This document shows positions 1 to 11,767 of a stretch of DNA of 64,000 bases, one piece after another. Position numbers and translations under genes: made by a program. Source of the stretch: Archilochus colubris (lineage: Eukaryota; Chordata; Aves; Apodiformes; Trochilidae); NCBI GenBank assembly GCA_023079485.1, contig CM041084.1:17388609-17452608 (forward strand), written 5' to 3'. Under the pieces are notes generated by a model. The model worked only from the letters and a program-made list of their open reading frames with translations. It made no database searches and had not been told where the DNA came from. Each line of letters opens with the position of its first letter. The stretch's first letter is position 1.

Positions 1-1519
1 ATCATCGTGAGGTGAAGCAGATATGGTGCTGTAAAGTGGTTTGTTGTGACGGCAGAAAGACTGAACTTCAGTGCTGTTCTAATACTGATCCTACCCAGCA
101 TTAGGAATGCAAAACATTGAGTTATGTTTTCTTGTTAAGTGATGGACACTTTAAGTATGTTGCAGTATGTCTATACTAAAGCTGATTTCCTTCTGTTTAT
201 AAATGCCATCCTCTTTTGTGGCTAAGGACGAGCATTGCAGGCTCTTTTTTGGTGACTTTTTTCCCCTCTTCCTTCACTATACTATTGCACTAACCCAGCA
301 TGTTATACCCCACAAATGTTATCCCTTCATCTCTAGCTCTTGTTTGAGTTTTCAAAGGGTTGTTCAGCACTTACTGAAACAATCACTTTATACTGATGTT
401 GTAACAGGCGAAGTGGGAGGAGTCTATCACACGGTGATGTCATTAGTGGATTCTGTGATGTCACTGATGGACAGCTGGAACTGTAGGAAGAAGGAGGACT
501 GTTGCCCACACTGTAGCTGCCTTGTCTGCAGAAATCCCCGTTTCTTGTAAATGGAAAAAAAAAAGTTGATCTGTGCTGTAAATTTTCTTTTAAGAGTATT
601 TTTAAACAGATCAATGCTACTTTTTAAAGTTTTTCTGCTGTTTCTTGTTATCTCTGAAGCAGACCCTGAGGAGAAATAGCATGGTATGGTCTTACCAGTC
701 TTTCTAGTCATAAAGCATTAGCCATGTGTCAAAAAGGGGTGTGGCAGGGGGCTCAGCTCTTTCTTCCTAGGGAGAAAGTCCCTAGAGGTGGAACACATGC
801 AACTTCATATTTTTTAGTCATTGTGCTAGCCCCTTACTACCCCCTTTATAATTGTATAATCTTGGGTTTTGCGAGACAGTAAAACTATGGTGTCCATTTT
901 TCATTCCATAATAGTGCTTGTTACAGAAAAGTACAAAACTGGTAGCTGCTGAAATCCAGACGAATTAAAAATAAAATTTTACCTAAACATAGTGAGAGGT
1001 GGAGAGATATGTATGATTGGGGTTTTATACACAAAATATGACTTGATTCCTTTAAAACGTCACAAAAAGAATACAACTCCATGAACCATGATTTGTACCT
1101 AGGGCAGCCAGCAGTACTAAGCCATTCAATTTTGCTTTGTGTGTCCTGAATCTCAGGACAGGACGCTGTGCCATCCTGAAAAGTTCTCTCAGCTGCGGTT
1201 TTGCAGGGGCTGTATACTTAAAACATGGAATAAACATTAGTATTTCTGTTTTTTATTTAGAAGAACAGGGCTCCTTTGCCATTCCTATCATTGAGCTGGT
1301 TCTGCCTACAATTCACAGCATCCTTTCATGGCGGTGGCTTTCTGTGGTGCAGCTTGCATCTTTGTGAGCTCTGACTATTCACTCTGTTCTGGTTTTATTT
1401 GCTTCACATTTTGTTCTGTGCTTGTCTTTATCCATAAGTCCAGCATTGTCTGTAGCAACAATGAAAAAATTGCACAGAACTAAGTAGAATTGTTTTGTTT
1501 TTTTTTAATTTTTCCACAG
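1..1519 (+). other. ARHGAP21: ARHGAP21 intron (partial)
   Basis: This is AT-rich sequence upstream of the first recognisable ARHGAP21 exon. It ends in a pyrimidine-rich tract and an ACAG acceptor at 1516-1519. I searched it for the preceding ARHGAP21 exon, which should encode the linker after the RhoGAP domain, and did not find it, so that exon probably lies upstream of the window. Open frames here (for example 203-550) have no family resemblance and no convincing splice signals. Confidence 0.7.
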
Positions 1520-1551
1520 ATTCAGCTACTAGTGACTCAGCAAAATCTAAG
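1520..1551 (+). CDS. ARHGAP21: ARHGAP21 penultimate coding exon (32 nt)
   Basis: This small exon is flanked by a TTTTTCCACAG acceptor and a GTAAAT donor at 1552. It encodes (G)AT-TCA..., read as [11 protein letters not shown], where the first codon is completed by one base from an exon outside the window. It ends in phase 0 and joins directly to GGT at 2975. The exon is short, but the match to the ARHGAP21 segment before [11 protein letters not shown] and the correct phase make it convincing. Confidence 0.88.
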
Positions 1552-4500
1552 GTAAATAATTTCGTGAAATGATGTTTCCCAGCTTCTGCTAACTGTTAGA
1601 TATTTGCTTGCTTTTTTAAAAGTATATGTGTAGATACACTACAGAGCTGTAGAATTTTCTGAATAAGTGTTAATGCTGTTTTCTCATCAAGTAATTTTAA
1701 AGTGTTACCTTGGAAGAATGTCACTGGTTTGCAGTTAGCTGCATCTGCCAAAGCAATTGTCCGCATGTGTAGACAACTTGGTTCCAAAGCTTACCTATTT
1801 TTTGCATGTAATTTAGTAGAGGTAAGTGCAAATAATACATTCCCTGTCATTGCTGGCATACTATTTACCCCCAGGCAGTGTTTCCCTATTTTGCTGAGGG
1901 AAAAAAGTACATCTAGAATTTAGCTCAGAAGAGCTCTTCTTAGAGGAAGCCAAAGGTTGTGGCTAAAGGTTGCTATGCAAGATCTCCTCAGGCAGTGTTG
2001 CTGTGCTTGGAAGGACAGCCTAGTAGATGGGGCAGTAAGGCTGGAGCATGGGCTATTGGACTGTTGAACTACTGAACTAATGTCCTCAGTTTAACACCAG
2101 AGTTACCTGACCTTTCAGGTGAATCTTTCAGTCATTCAGTTGCTAACCCTGGGTGACATGACAGCATGCAGCTGACCTCAGTCAGCCATCAGCACATGGC
2201 ACAGGTTTTTCTGCTGGTGTGCGTTCTAGGTGTATTGCCCCCCTTTGAGCTGAGAACAGGAGTCACTGTGTTCTCCTGGCTTATAGTTGAAATGCCAGCA
2301 CAGCAGTGGAACAGTAAGCAGGGAAGAAGGTGGCTAGGGGGTACTGTTAGTGTAGTTAAAAAGTATTGTTTAATTAGTTTTATCAAATGGAATAATTGTA
2401 CTTGTGCCATTTTTGCCTCCCTGCAGTTCTAAAGGCAGATCCCTTGAAAATCAGGAAGAAGTTTGTTTCTGCTAATTTCCTATACTTGCATCTAAATTTA
2501 GGGGGTTGCTTTCATTGTAGTGGTACTATTGAATCCATATGGCTTAATAACTCAGCCTGGAAGGTGGAAGATCAACTTAAAAATAGTTGAGAAGTTAGGT
2601 TTTCCTCATAGGTGAGATACCTTGGAAGTCCCATACTATTGGGACTGCATCTGTGAAGCTGCTCCTGTTGCAAACCTATCTTGAAAAGGTTGTCTTGCTC
2701 TAACAGATCTTGCTTTGTTAGTCAATCAAAAACTAAATAGCTGTATACATAAACTGCTCTTCAAATTAAAGGGATTCAGATGAAAAGTGGAATTCTCAGG
2801 ATGAGAATTTACAACTTGGGCCATGTCATGTAGACTGCAGAAAGCATGGAAATACTTTCTGTATAAAGATAGATTTTCTGCTCTGAAGCTTGGGAAGTGT
2901 TTTTAAAAAGTCTTAGGATAGTGAATGTTTCTTTGATTTCTAATCATGACTCTTAAATTTATTTTTTTTTACAGGGTTCTTGGGGTTCTGGAAAGGATCA
3001 GTATAGCAAGGAACTGCTTGTGTCCTCCATTTTTGCAGCAGCTAGTCGCAAGCGGAAAAAAACTAAAGAGAAACCACAACCAAGCAGTTCAGAGGATGAG
3101 TTGGATAATGTGTTTTTCAAGAAGGAGCTTGCAGAACAATCTCGTGACACAACAAAAGAGGACATAGCTAAAGGGGAATATGAAAGAGAGAGAGACTTAG
3201 GGAGAAAACATAGGATGTTTGTCCTGAAGGAAAAAGAGAACAGCAGTAAAAAAGATGTGAATGTTGTAAAGGATGAAAAGAAGACATTGAAGAAAGAAAA
3301 TATCCTGTCACAGGAACCTTCACTGCCTTATCATGAGAAATGTACAAAGTCACCAAATCTCAGCTGTCTGCAAACCACACAGAAGAATAACCCTAAAATA
3401 CCTATTTCACAGTCTTCTTCCCAGGTTGATGAGACAGTGTCTGACTCTGGCACTATGCTTAGCACTTCCTCCCAGGCTTCCCAGCACAGATATTCATGCA
3501 AAAAAATAGCCAGCCCTGAAATTAAACACAGTGAGTTTTTAGCAGCTGATGTCAGTTCCATCACCTCAGACTATTCAACTACTTCATCCACTATGTATTT
3601 AACTGGTTTAGATGCCAGTATGCTGAGCCCTGAGGTGCAGTCGGTGACAGAAAGCAAGGGAGAAGATGCTGATGATGAAAGAAGCGAGTTGATCAGCGAA
3701 GGGCGTCCTATGGAGACAGACAGTGAAAGTGACTTCCCTGTCTTTGCCACCAGTGCTGCTGCTGAAAGGCTGCCCAAGGGGAAAGTTTCAGAAGTGGTAA
3801 AGACCAGTCGGAGGAACTCTGAAGAAAGCGAAGTAAGTTGTACTGAGGGAAGTTCAACACCAAAGTTAGAGAGTCGCAGGCTTTTTAGCTCACACAAACT
3901 TATTGAATGTGATACACTGTCCAGGAGAAAGTCTGCACGGCACAAAACAGACAGCGAGGGTTCAGGGGATGCGAAGAGTGAGAAGGACTTGCCTACTGTG
4001 ACCAAAATGTTTGATATCATGAAAAAAGGAAGATCGACGAGCAGTTTAGCTACATCAGCCAAAAGTGAGGCTGACAAAGAACCTACCTGGAGACTTAAAA
4101 TTACAGATAGGTTAAAGCTGCGACTCAAATCGTCTGCAGATGACATGTTTGGAGTTGGGAATCAAAAAGCTAACTCTGCAGAGACTGCGAAGAGAAAAAA
4201 CATCAGGCGAAGGCATACCCTTGGAGGACAGAGGGATTTTGCAGAAATAAGTGTCCTGAATGCTTGGAAAGCTCAAGAGCCAAGTCAAAGTAGAGAGAGA
4301 GAAGCTGAGCTTTCGGCTGTGAACCGGCTGAAGCCCAAGTGCCCAGCACAGGACCTGTCCATCTCGGACTGGCTCGCACGAGAGCGTTTACGCACTAGCA
4401 CAACTGACCTTAATACGGGTGAAACTGGAAAGCCCAGACCTGAGAACATGAGCTTAGCAGATGTATCACAGGCAGAGCTGCCTTTATCTCAGGAGTTGCA

Positions 4501-4702
4501 GGCAGATGAAGGCAGTTCTTCCAGCAGCTTGACTTTAATTAACAGAACACCACCCTTGGGACCATTTCAGCCACCAGACCAGGTAAATGGTGAAAATTAT
4601 CAGAATATGAACAAAAACAACTTTAGCCCAGCAGTTGATGCCCATCCTCATAAACTGTCTGGGACCCAAGTGGTTAGATCTCGATTCTACCAGTATCTTT
4701 GA
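1520..4702 (+). CDS. ARHGAP21: ARHGAP21, C-terminal part (two exons: 1520-1551 and 2975-4702)
   Basis: Rho GTPase-activating protein 21 is a large PDZ-PH-RhoGAP protein. It is known to act mainly on CDC42 (also RhoA) at the Golgi, where ARF1 recruits it, and at adherens junctions. Only the tail after the catalytic domain is visible, so no GAP residues can be checked here. Two coding exons join in phase: the first ends in ...DSAKSK and the second begins [15 protein letters not shown]. The last exon gives 575 residues and a TGA at 4700-4702. The tail is low-complexity, rich in Ser, Lys and Glu, and probably disordered. It holds motifs I recognise from mammalian ARHGAP21, such as [46 protein letters not shown] and [20 protein letters not shown] is a candidate basophilic-kinase site (inference). 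The gene converges on KIAA1217, the same neighbour and orientation as in human. Confidence 0.95.
1552..2974 (+). other. ARHGAP21: Last ARHGAP21 intron
   Basis: The intron is about 1.4 kb, with a GTAAAT donor and a TTTATTTTTTTTTTACAG acceptor. It is ordinary AT-rich sequence, and I see no repeat family or additional exon in it. Confidence 0.85.
2975..4702 (+). CDS. ARHGAP21: ARHGAP21 terminal coding exon
   Basis: The exon begins right after an ACAG acceptor at 2971-2974 with GGT TCT TGG GGT. The true frame therefore extends 45 nt upstream of the first GTG at 3020. There are 575 codons followed by TGA. Composition is typical of a disordered scaffold tail: lysine-rich at about 3040-3300, serine/threonine-rich at about 3400-3620, acidic near 3640-3740, and basic with several RRxS/T-like sites at 3780-4240. 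It ends ...RSRFYQYL. The minus-strand open frame at 3571-4146 is a composition shadow of this coding sequence. Confidence 0.95.
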   Translation, partial: GSWGSGKDQYSKELLVSSIFAAASRKRKKTKEKPQPSSSEDELDNVFFKKELAEQSRDTTKEDIAKGEYERERDLGRKHRMFVLKEKENSSKKDVNVVKDEKKTLKKENILSQEPSLPYHEKCTKSPNLSCLQTTQKNNPKIPISQSSSQVDETVSDSGTMLSTSSQASQHRYSCKKIASPEIKHSEFLAADVSSITSDYSTTSSTMYLTGLDASMLSPEVQSVTESKGEDADDERSELISEGRPMETDSESDFPVFATSAAAERLPKGKVSEVVKTSRRNSEESEVSCTEGSSTPKLESRRLFSSHKLIECDTLSRRKSARHKTDSEGSGDAKSEKDLPTVTKMFDIMKKGRSTSSLATSAKSEADKEPTWRLKITDRLKLRLKSSADDMFGVGNQKANSAETAKRKNIRRRHTLGGQRDFAEISVLNAWKAQEPSQSREREAELSAVNRLKPKCPAQDLSISDWLARERLRTSTTDLNTGETGKPRPENMSLADVSQAELPLSQELQADEGSSSSSLTLINRTPPLGPFQPPDQVNGENYQNMNKNNFSPAVDAHPHKLSGTQVVRSRFYQYL

Positions 4703-4760
4703 AATGGGGAGATATGTCCACTACAGCAATTCATTAACTTACTGTTACACTTCCCAGTAA

Positions 4761-4794
4761 CTGTGTGTATGTGTGTGTGTACATTATATATATA
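4761..4794. repeat. (TG)n followed by (TA)n microsatellite in the ARHGAP21 3'UTR
   Basis: Alternating pyrimidine-purine sequence: about ten TG-like units, then about five TA units. It is likely length-variable. Confidence 0.85.
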
Positions 4795-5509
4795 TTTTCC
4801 TGTACTGTTGTTGTTATGCAGCCTCCATTTGGGCTGGTTTCATCAATATGCTCTGTGGAACGTCTTCACAGTGCATTACCACAGCCAGAAGAACACTAAA
4901 GTTAAAGTATATATATATTTTAAGAAAAACTATATTTGATGGCTGCATACAAATGTTGAACAAAGCATATGATGCAACATGCTGTGTAGTGTATACATGG
5001 TTTTTGGACTGCGAGTTGGCCTGGCATTAGTATGCAGAAAAATTGTTCTTTTGGTTTAGTCACTAACAAGTGCCTCATCATAAATTCATTTGGTTTGTTA
5101 GGGTGCCATATTGTTAAATTAGAGAAACTTACTACAAACAAATGAATGCATTTTACTGTTAACGAGTTTCATTACATTTTACAAAGGTTAACACAGGTGG
5201 CTACAGAGCTTCCATTCCTTAGGCATTCCAGTAAATATTGGAGTTTTATATTTCCAATTTTAATACAGATTTTGAGTTTTATGTGACTTGAATTTTTAAT
5301 CTTTCTGTAAAATAAGTAACTTAAATGTACATATTACATGTGTATCTTTTCTTCAGATACCAGATTTGATATAAATGTTGTAACATAGGCGTGTAGATAG
5401 TGGATACTGGATGGAACTGGTTTCTTTTATTGAGAATATAATTCTGCATGAAGACCTAATGAATCCAAACCTGTATCATGCCTGTGTGCATACCCACTTA
5501 AACACTGGA

Positions 5510-5515
5510 AATAAA
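5510..5515 (+). terminator. ARHGAP21: Polyadenylation signal AATAAA of ARHGAP21
   Basis: A canonical AATAAA lies about 810 nt after the stop codon. It is followed within 30 nt by a T/GT-rich stretch (TTGTTTTGGTGATTC, TTTGTGTG) suitable as the downstream element. Cleavage is expected near 5530. Confidence 0.85.
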
Positions 5516-7390
5516 ATTGTTTTGGTGATTCTTTGTGTGATTCAAATTCATTCTAATGAACAGTTTTAGAACTTCACATTTAATGAGTTGCAGTGGGCAG
5601 CTGACCCCGGGGCTGCAGACCTTGCAGTTGCTCCTGGATGGAGGGTGCAAAGTCCTCTGCAAAGTCCTGTTGGTGGGCTGAGGACCAGGAGGTTAGCAGA
5701 GGAGAGAGGGTTAAATATTTTCATCTTGATACATTATCTGATCCAAAGGTATGTAGCAAATTGATATATTTTTAATTTCTTCTGTTTTCTGGCATTCCTA
5801 CGTGAAAACAAAGCAGCTCTTTGTCACTTTGGGTATTCCCAGGTCTTGAAATGTCATTTTCTTGACAGAAGATTAAACCTGCATTGATGGTAAATAAGCA
5901 AGGAGCAGTGTGAGCAAAAAAAAAAAGTTACTTCTACAGATGTGTGCTTTTACTGAGAAGGAATTACGGTAACTAAGATGTGTAGGCTGACAGAGTTGCA
6001 AGCAGACTTTGTTTCTTTCTGAAGTGACTTTAACACTCCTGTGCTTTCATGTACTGTGTTTTTGATCCTTGTGAGAAATTATAAAAATCAGCTGTCAAGC
6101 ATCAGAAATGAGAGCTGAGGATCTCAGTGAAAGTTCTCAATGCATAACTGTGTGCATGTGGTACCAGTTCACATTCTTGTGGTTTCCTTCTCAACTAAAA
6201 TATCTTTCCCAGGGAGTGGTGAGGAAGGCAGCGCTGTGGCAGCGCTTGCGTGGGGAGTGCAGGGAAAGTGGGAATGTTTTGTGAAACACAAGGTAATCGA
6301 TGATAGTTTTGGTTTAATCCTAATAGTAAAGTGCATTTGAACATGAGAATTCAAAATGTGGTGTTGCAATGTGTCTGTTAATGCAATTCATTAGCAAATA
6401 CCCCTCAGCTCCTACTGGAGGCAGATTTTGTCCTATCATTTGCCTCAGAATCTTTATTTAGAGTCTGTGCTGAGCATCCACAGTAAGCCACAGGGGGCTT
6501 TTCAGTGAAGCAGCATAGTTAGGTGTGTAAGAGGTCTTGGGGGGCTGCCTCTTAGTCTGATCAATAGCTGTTTTGGTGGCTCAAGTTGGTTTTCATTTTG
6601 TTGTGTTTACAGATAATTATTTTAACTCCTGAGTCTAGATATAGGGCTGCCAACTCTTACGCAATGAAACTTTTATCGTGGTGGCTGGAGTAGAGCACAA
6701 GGCTTGAAAAATTTTAAAAATTAGGAACAAAAAACAGGAATTGCATTGGCTGACAACACTACAGGTAAAATTTAAGCCATTGGCAGCCTCCATGGCATCT
6801 GCTGCAGCTGCACGGACTGAATGGAAGCTGCAGAACAGTTGTAGAGCTTGGACAAAAGTAAGGGATATCCGTGGGAGTGTTAGAAAAGAATTATAGAGGT
6901 TCAGACTGCCCTTGTCTTGCTCTTTGCATGGAAATCCAGTCTTGGAGAAGATAGCCTGGGAAGCTTAGGGACAGGGAGGATGTAGGCAGCAGTCTGTCAG
7001 GTGCCACAGGGAAAAGTGATGGCTGAGTGCCACCTGTGGAAAGATAATGTGGCAGCATATCTAAGGCTTAGAAAACACTGATTTTTCCTCTTTGAAGACG
7101 GCTACAACTCAGCATCACCTTAAATTCAAGCCAGAGCTGGCAGTTGAGACGAGACATTTTTGGGAGCCATTGCTATGACCTGATCTTAACAGCAGCTGTT
7201 TCAGACCCTTACTTCTGGATGTTATCCTTTCCATCCTCCTCTGGAAGAGAAAGGTGACATTCTGATTGACACAGGAAGGGAAGTGTATACAATGACCTGC
7301 CCTGAGGTGAGTGCTGCCAGTATTTTCTCTGGAAGCAGGATTCAGCAGAGTGAGCAGCTCCATGGGATTGCAGAGCAGCTGAGGTGGGCA

Positions 7391-7610
7391 CGGGGACCTC
7401 TGGGGATCACCCTGCTCAGGTAGATGCAGCCACTGGAGGTTGCTCAGGCCTGGGGCTGGTTGGGTTTTGAGTATCTCCAAGGTTGGAGACCCCACCACCT
7501 CCACTGGCATCTGTGCCAGTGTTTGATCATGTGTATGGTAGAAAGGGGCTTTTAATAAAACGTGTAAGCAGAATTTCTTGTATTTCAGTTTGTGCCTATT
7601 TTTTTCAGCC
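7391..7610 (-). mobile_element. CR1 LINE fragment, degraded
   Basis: The plus strand reads as the reverse complement of an avian CR1 3' region. It contains GGGACCTCTGGGGATCA, then GTTGGGTTTTGAGTATCTCC, GGAGACCCCACCACCTCC, TGTGCCAGTG and, near 7595, CAGTTTGTGCC, in the usual order. Many substitutions and small deletions indicate an old copy. Ends are approximate. Confidence 0.85.
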
Positions 7611-7817
7611 GACTTGGAAAATACTTTTGATCTGAGGATTGCTTGGAGCTGTGTAGCTGCAAGTCATTAAGGACAGCCTGAGATCTGATGGGGAGGTAAC
7701 AAAAAGATGAACTGTGTTGGTAATAATAGTGTTTGGATTTCTTTAATGGTTCCAAACAGCAATTCCTGTTTCAGCAGGGATCAGTGGTTTAGTTTAAAAT
7801 CCTTTTTTTCTGTATTT

Positions 7818-7831
7818 GGGGGGGGGGGGGG
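7818..7831 (+). repeat. Homopolymer G14
   Basis: Fourteen consecutive G residues preceded by a T-rich run. It is prone to slippage and could fold as a quadruplex; the length in the assembly may be unreliable. Confidence 0.9.
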
Positions 7832-10657
7832 CCAGGGAATCTGGTGGCAGTCATACAGCATCTTCCAGCTTTTTAAGCCTCTGAACGGTTTGTTACAGAC
7901 CCCATTCGTATCACTCTCAGCACTGATAACGTGGAATTAAGATCCTGTCAGAGTCCAGACTGCTTATAATTCCTTTCCCACTGCTGCAGAGCTGAAGGAA
8001 AATCCTTTACTGAGCTGCACCTAGGGGTCTTTTCCTGTCTGCAGCAATCTAAGGAGAACCTCTCTCCACTTGTCCTGGGGGAAAGTGTGAAATGTGGTCT
8101 CACCTGCTATAAAAAGCTGTGTTCTTGTTTTTAAAGCCAGGTCATTACATTGTCACCATTTAGATAGTAATCAAGTAATTAATGGTGCCAGCTTGCAGAG
8201 AGAAGGGTAGTTTGATGCCTAGCTGGGAAGGTGAATGACTTCAAACAGCACCCTTGTGGAAGTGTTGCATGTACCTGAAGCTCAGTCAGGAGTTTGTGAA
8301 ATCTGCCTTGCTCAGCTGCTAATGAAACAATGAGATTCTTAATCATACAGGAAGAGCTGCCTCTTGAGGGGGGGTCACATAGATTTTGGCCATGAATGTT
8401 TCTAGGCAGAAATGTCTCTCCTTGTTCCTGCCCTATGCATCCCTTTCTACTCTGCATTCCCACTGCCCAGAGCAGGGGTCAGGTCCTGAGTTGCCTCATC
8501 ACTGCTGCAGTCCCCAGCAGTACAGTCAGCTGGCACCAGGATGGTGCTGACTCTGCTGTGAAGTCCTGGGCTGGCTCAGACTACAGCTGGCAGCAGGAAG
8601 GTCTTGCTCCCCTGCCAACCTCTCCCACCTCGAGAGGGAGCTGTGAGCAGCTTCAGTTCTGATTTTTTTGGAATAGTGAGGTCTCATCATGTCCGAACCA
8701 GTAGGATTAATGCAAAATAAGCTTGATGGCTGCCCAAGAAGATACTTGTACTGCAAGAGCAGCTGCTAGCAGGTCTTGTACTCTGCTGGGTTTGTGTTTC
8801 TGAAGAGCCCCTGTTATCTTAAAACTGCTCAAGAACTGGTGAGAGATTGATCTGGCATTGCATGTGCTGGACAGCAAGGAGGATGGGCTGCATTTTTGCA
8901 GGGTCCCTTTTTGAACACGAGTGAGCTGGGGGTAGCACAGGCAGCATCACTGTGCCTGGGAGCTGCTCCTGTAGCACTAAGCCCCCTCCTGCAGTGGTGG
9001 CTGCACAGTGGCTTTCATCTTCCACTGGTTGCAGTCATCTCCACCAACACTGCCTCTTCATAACTGGTTCACTGTGAGAAACTTGGCTTTTTAATCACTG
9101 GCCCGTGGTGTTTCCTTCCATGCTTAATGGATTTACTTACAGACTTACTCATTTTTTAAACACTTCTCAGCTTTCAAAACTCCAAGGCTGTGGTTGGTTT
9201 CCTGGTGGATGCTGCACTCCAGCACTGAGGGTGAGATGCAGAAGGGCACAGAAGGTGGGTGCTGGCAGATGTGCACATTGCAGTGTAGCTGAGGTTGTGT
9301 GTGGATGTCGTGTTCACTCCTTGATGGCAATTTCCACCACCACAAGCTGTGATTCCCTGTCAGGCACAGCACTGCTTCCTGCCTACTGTGCACCCTGGGG
9401 CTTGGCAGTGATCCTGGGTTATTTACCACTACTGTCAGCATCAAAACTGAAACAGAGCTGGAGAATTTGCTGCTGTACCCCTCACCCAAAATGTCTGTGG
9501 GAAGCAGCAGCTGGAGCAGTGCCAGAGCCACTGCCCAAGGGTACCTACAGCAGGGCAGCAAAGGGACAGGGCCGTGGCCATGGTCTGCTGTTGGGGATCC
9601 TGCCTGCCTGTACCAGGGCTTGTGGAGGATGGGTCTCAGAATTTCAGAGGATCAGGTATAAGCAAGTTACTGTTTTTCAGTAAGCATGGTCTCCCTGAGG
9701 GGTGTCAGACCAACAGTGTAAGAACAAAACCTATTATGGCCATCATTGAATTAGAACTGGTGTTGCATACCATGATGGAGAAGCATGGTCCTCAGCCTCT
9801 GCGTTTACTGCCTGTTGCGTGGGGATGTGCAATATCCCTTCCTGGTGGCAAGATAGGGCACTGGATCAGACTTGTTCCCTTCAGAGCAGAGTAACGTGCT
9901 CAGCACTTTAGAAAGTAGAAGACACCTTGGGAAGTGCATGGTCCAGGTTGTGCAGTGTTACAGAAGTTTTTGAGAAGTTGTTCTCATCTAAATCAGCCAC
10001 TCCCAGAGCAGGCCTCAGAGCCACTGCTTTGCTGTGCTGACAGGAAGGGAACAGGTTTCACTCTGGCTTGTCAGTGCGAGTGCTCTGAATTGCACCTCAG
10101 GCTTCTCTTTGCCTTTGAGCCACCCAGCTTGTCCTGGGCTGGACTCAACATCTGATGCATCTGACCCTGTTCTGCACATCCCTGGGGCCTTGGCTGCCGG
10201 GCCAGGGGAAGGGCTGGAACAGAGCATCACCCTGCTGGAACCAGAACCAGACTGAGTCAGCATGTGAGGTGTGACTGAACCTTTATATCCTTTAGTTACT
10301 CCTGCAAAGGATTCGTCATCTGAGGGCTCAGCCTTGAAATGACACTTCTAAGAATCTGTTTCACAAGCAGTAATAAAACAATAAACAGTGGAACACTGTT
10401 TAAAAAAAAAAAACAAACCTTTTTTTTTTTTTTTCCCATTACTTTTCTAACCTGTAGTGCCACCAATTAGCTTCTGCTCAGGTGAATTTGAAAGATCCCC
10501 TTTTAAAATCAATACTTACTTATGGCTTTAATGTGGGGAAAATAAAGTCAGGTTTTTTCTCGGTGTTCTACTGCTTTCTGGCAAACAGCTTAACAGCTCA
10601 TTGAGACAATTATAAAAGTTAATAGTGACAAAATACAAATACATAAGCATGCAGCCC

Positions 10658-10663
10658 TTTATT
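10658..10663 (-). terminator. KIAA1217: Candidate polyadenylation signal of KIAA1217 (distal)
   Basis: On the minus strand this reads AATAAA, about 1.1 kb after the KIAA1217 stop codon. A T/GT-rich stretch (TATGTATTTGTATTTTGTC) lies downstream, suitable as a cleavage element. I prefer it to the site at 10726 because of that element, but transcript data would decide. Confidence 0.6.
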
Positions 10664-10719
10664 TTTTGTAAAGATCTTTGCTTATCATAGTTCTGTATAT
10701 TACATTATTGTGTTATACA

Positions 10720-10731
10720 AATAAATTTATT
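10720..10731. terminator. Palindromic AATAAATTTATT, a poly(A) hexamer on both strands
   Basis: The 12-mer is its own reverse complement, giving AATAAA on the plus strand at 10720-10725 and on the minus strand at 10726-10731. The minus-strand copy could serve KIAA1217 as a proximal signal. The plus-strand copy could stop read-through from ARHGAP21, although that gene already has a good signal 5 kb upstream. Confidence 0.5.
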
Positions 10732-11767
10732 TACAAAACCATGAGCTATGTGAGCTTCTTACTTTTTTTCCCATTTGGCTGATATCCATCTTTTTCAACC
10801 CTTCCCCATATATATTTTAAAGCATGCATAAAAATTAACTTTGGTGTGGTAAAACTACTCTATGTGCCCAGCCACATACAGCATTTATTAATTTATATAT
10901 ATTTATAGGTATGTACAAAAGTTTGCCAGTATACAGACCAGTACAGAAGTGTACATTTTAAAATCCACAAGGCAATACTTTAATAGGTTACCAGGTCTCA
11001 GTAAAATAAAACTGAAGGAAAAGGGGTGGATTTAGCTAAGAAAAAAAAAAGTAATCGGCAACTACCTACATGTGTAAAACTATTTATTTTTTTTTCCTTG
11101 GCTTGGCAAATTCTTAAATATAATCTGAATGGCAGTGCAATCGGTTGAGTTGCCTCATACACACTAAGACCAGTCTTGTTGTTTCTTGTGTAGAGGTTTA
11201 CTGTCCAGCATACTACTTTCAAATGTACATTACAATAGTATCAAAATGTTTTGGCAAAAAGATCTCGAGAAAGGAACCATGACATTTGTTGACAAAAATA
11301 GAAATCTGTAACAAACCTAAATAACACCAAAATAAAAGAAAAATATTTTAGTTTGTTTTACAGTTGTGTACAATCACACTTTAGTATATCTCTGTTCACT
11401 TCTAGTCCCCATAATGAAAAATAGCTTTATACAAAACAACTTACTAAATTTTTACCCATACATTTCCCCATGCTCAGTACACCTCTGTGCACACACACTC
11501 ACGTTCACTCACACACCTGCACACTTTTTTGTAAGAGGTGCTGCCTGTAAGAAGGAAACGCTCTTTTATCATCGCAACAGCAACAGTTTTACAAAAAAGC
11601 TTCACTCTATTCTAGTGTAGTAATTCAGTATTCAGCACGTGATTAGTATTAAGCCTCCAGCAATACAGCAAAATGGTTACGTTCCCTGGTTAAAATATTG
11701 GCTGCGGATTCTTGGCAAATGATCAAAAAAAGCCTTGGTGAAGTTGGGCGCGTGCGGTGCGTGGCCT

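Larger units (their letters stand above)
4703..5535 (+). other. ARHGAP21: ARHGAP21 3' untranslated region
   Basis: This is AT-rich sequence from the TGA to the expected cleavage site. It contains a (TG)n/(TA)n stretch at about 4761-4794 and ends shortly after an AATAAA at 5510-5515. The 3' limit is inferred from the signal and the following GT-rich element, not from transcript data. Confidence 0.75.
5536..10640. other. Intergenic spacer between convergent ARHGAP21 and KIAA1217
   Basis: About 5.1 kb separates the two predicted 3' ends. It holds one degraded CR1 fragment (about 7391-7610), a G14 run (7818-7831) and a relatively GC-rich patch at about 8400-10260. Open frames on both strands in that patch (for example 9105-9683 plus and 9145-9561 minus) look like by-products of stop-poor composition: they overlap, lack splice context and resemble no family I know. 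Confidence 0.75.
10640..11767 (-). other. KIAA1217: KIAA1217 3' untranslated region
   Basis: About 1.1 kb follows the TAA at 11768-11770 on the minus strand. It is AT-rich, with several TTTTTT and TATATATTTATA stretches and no repeat family I recognise. The end is inferred from the AATAAA at 10658-10663. Confidence 0.7.

Noticed and set aside
3571..4146. 191-codon open frame on the minus strand
   Set aside because: It lies entirely within the ARHGAP21 terminal exon and is a composition shadow of its Ser/Glu-rich coding sequence.
9105..9683. 192-codon plus-strand open frame in the spacer
   Set aside because: No recognisable domain, a conflicting open frame on the other strand, and no splice or promoter context.
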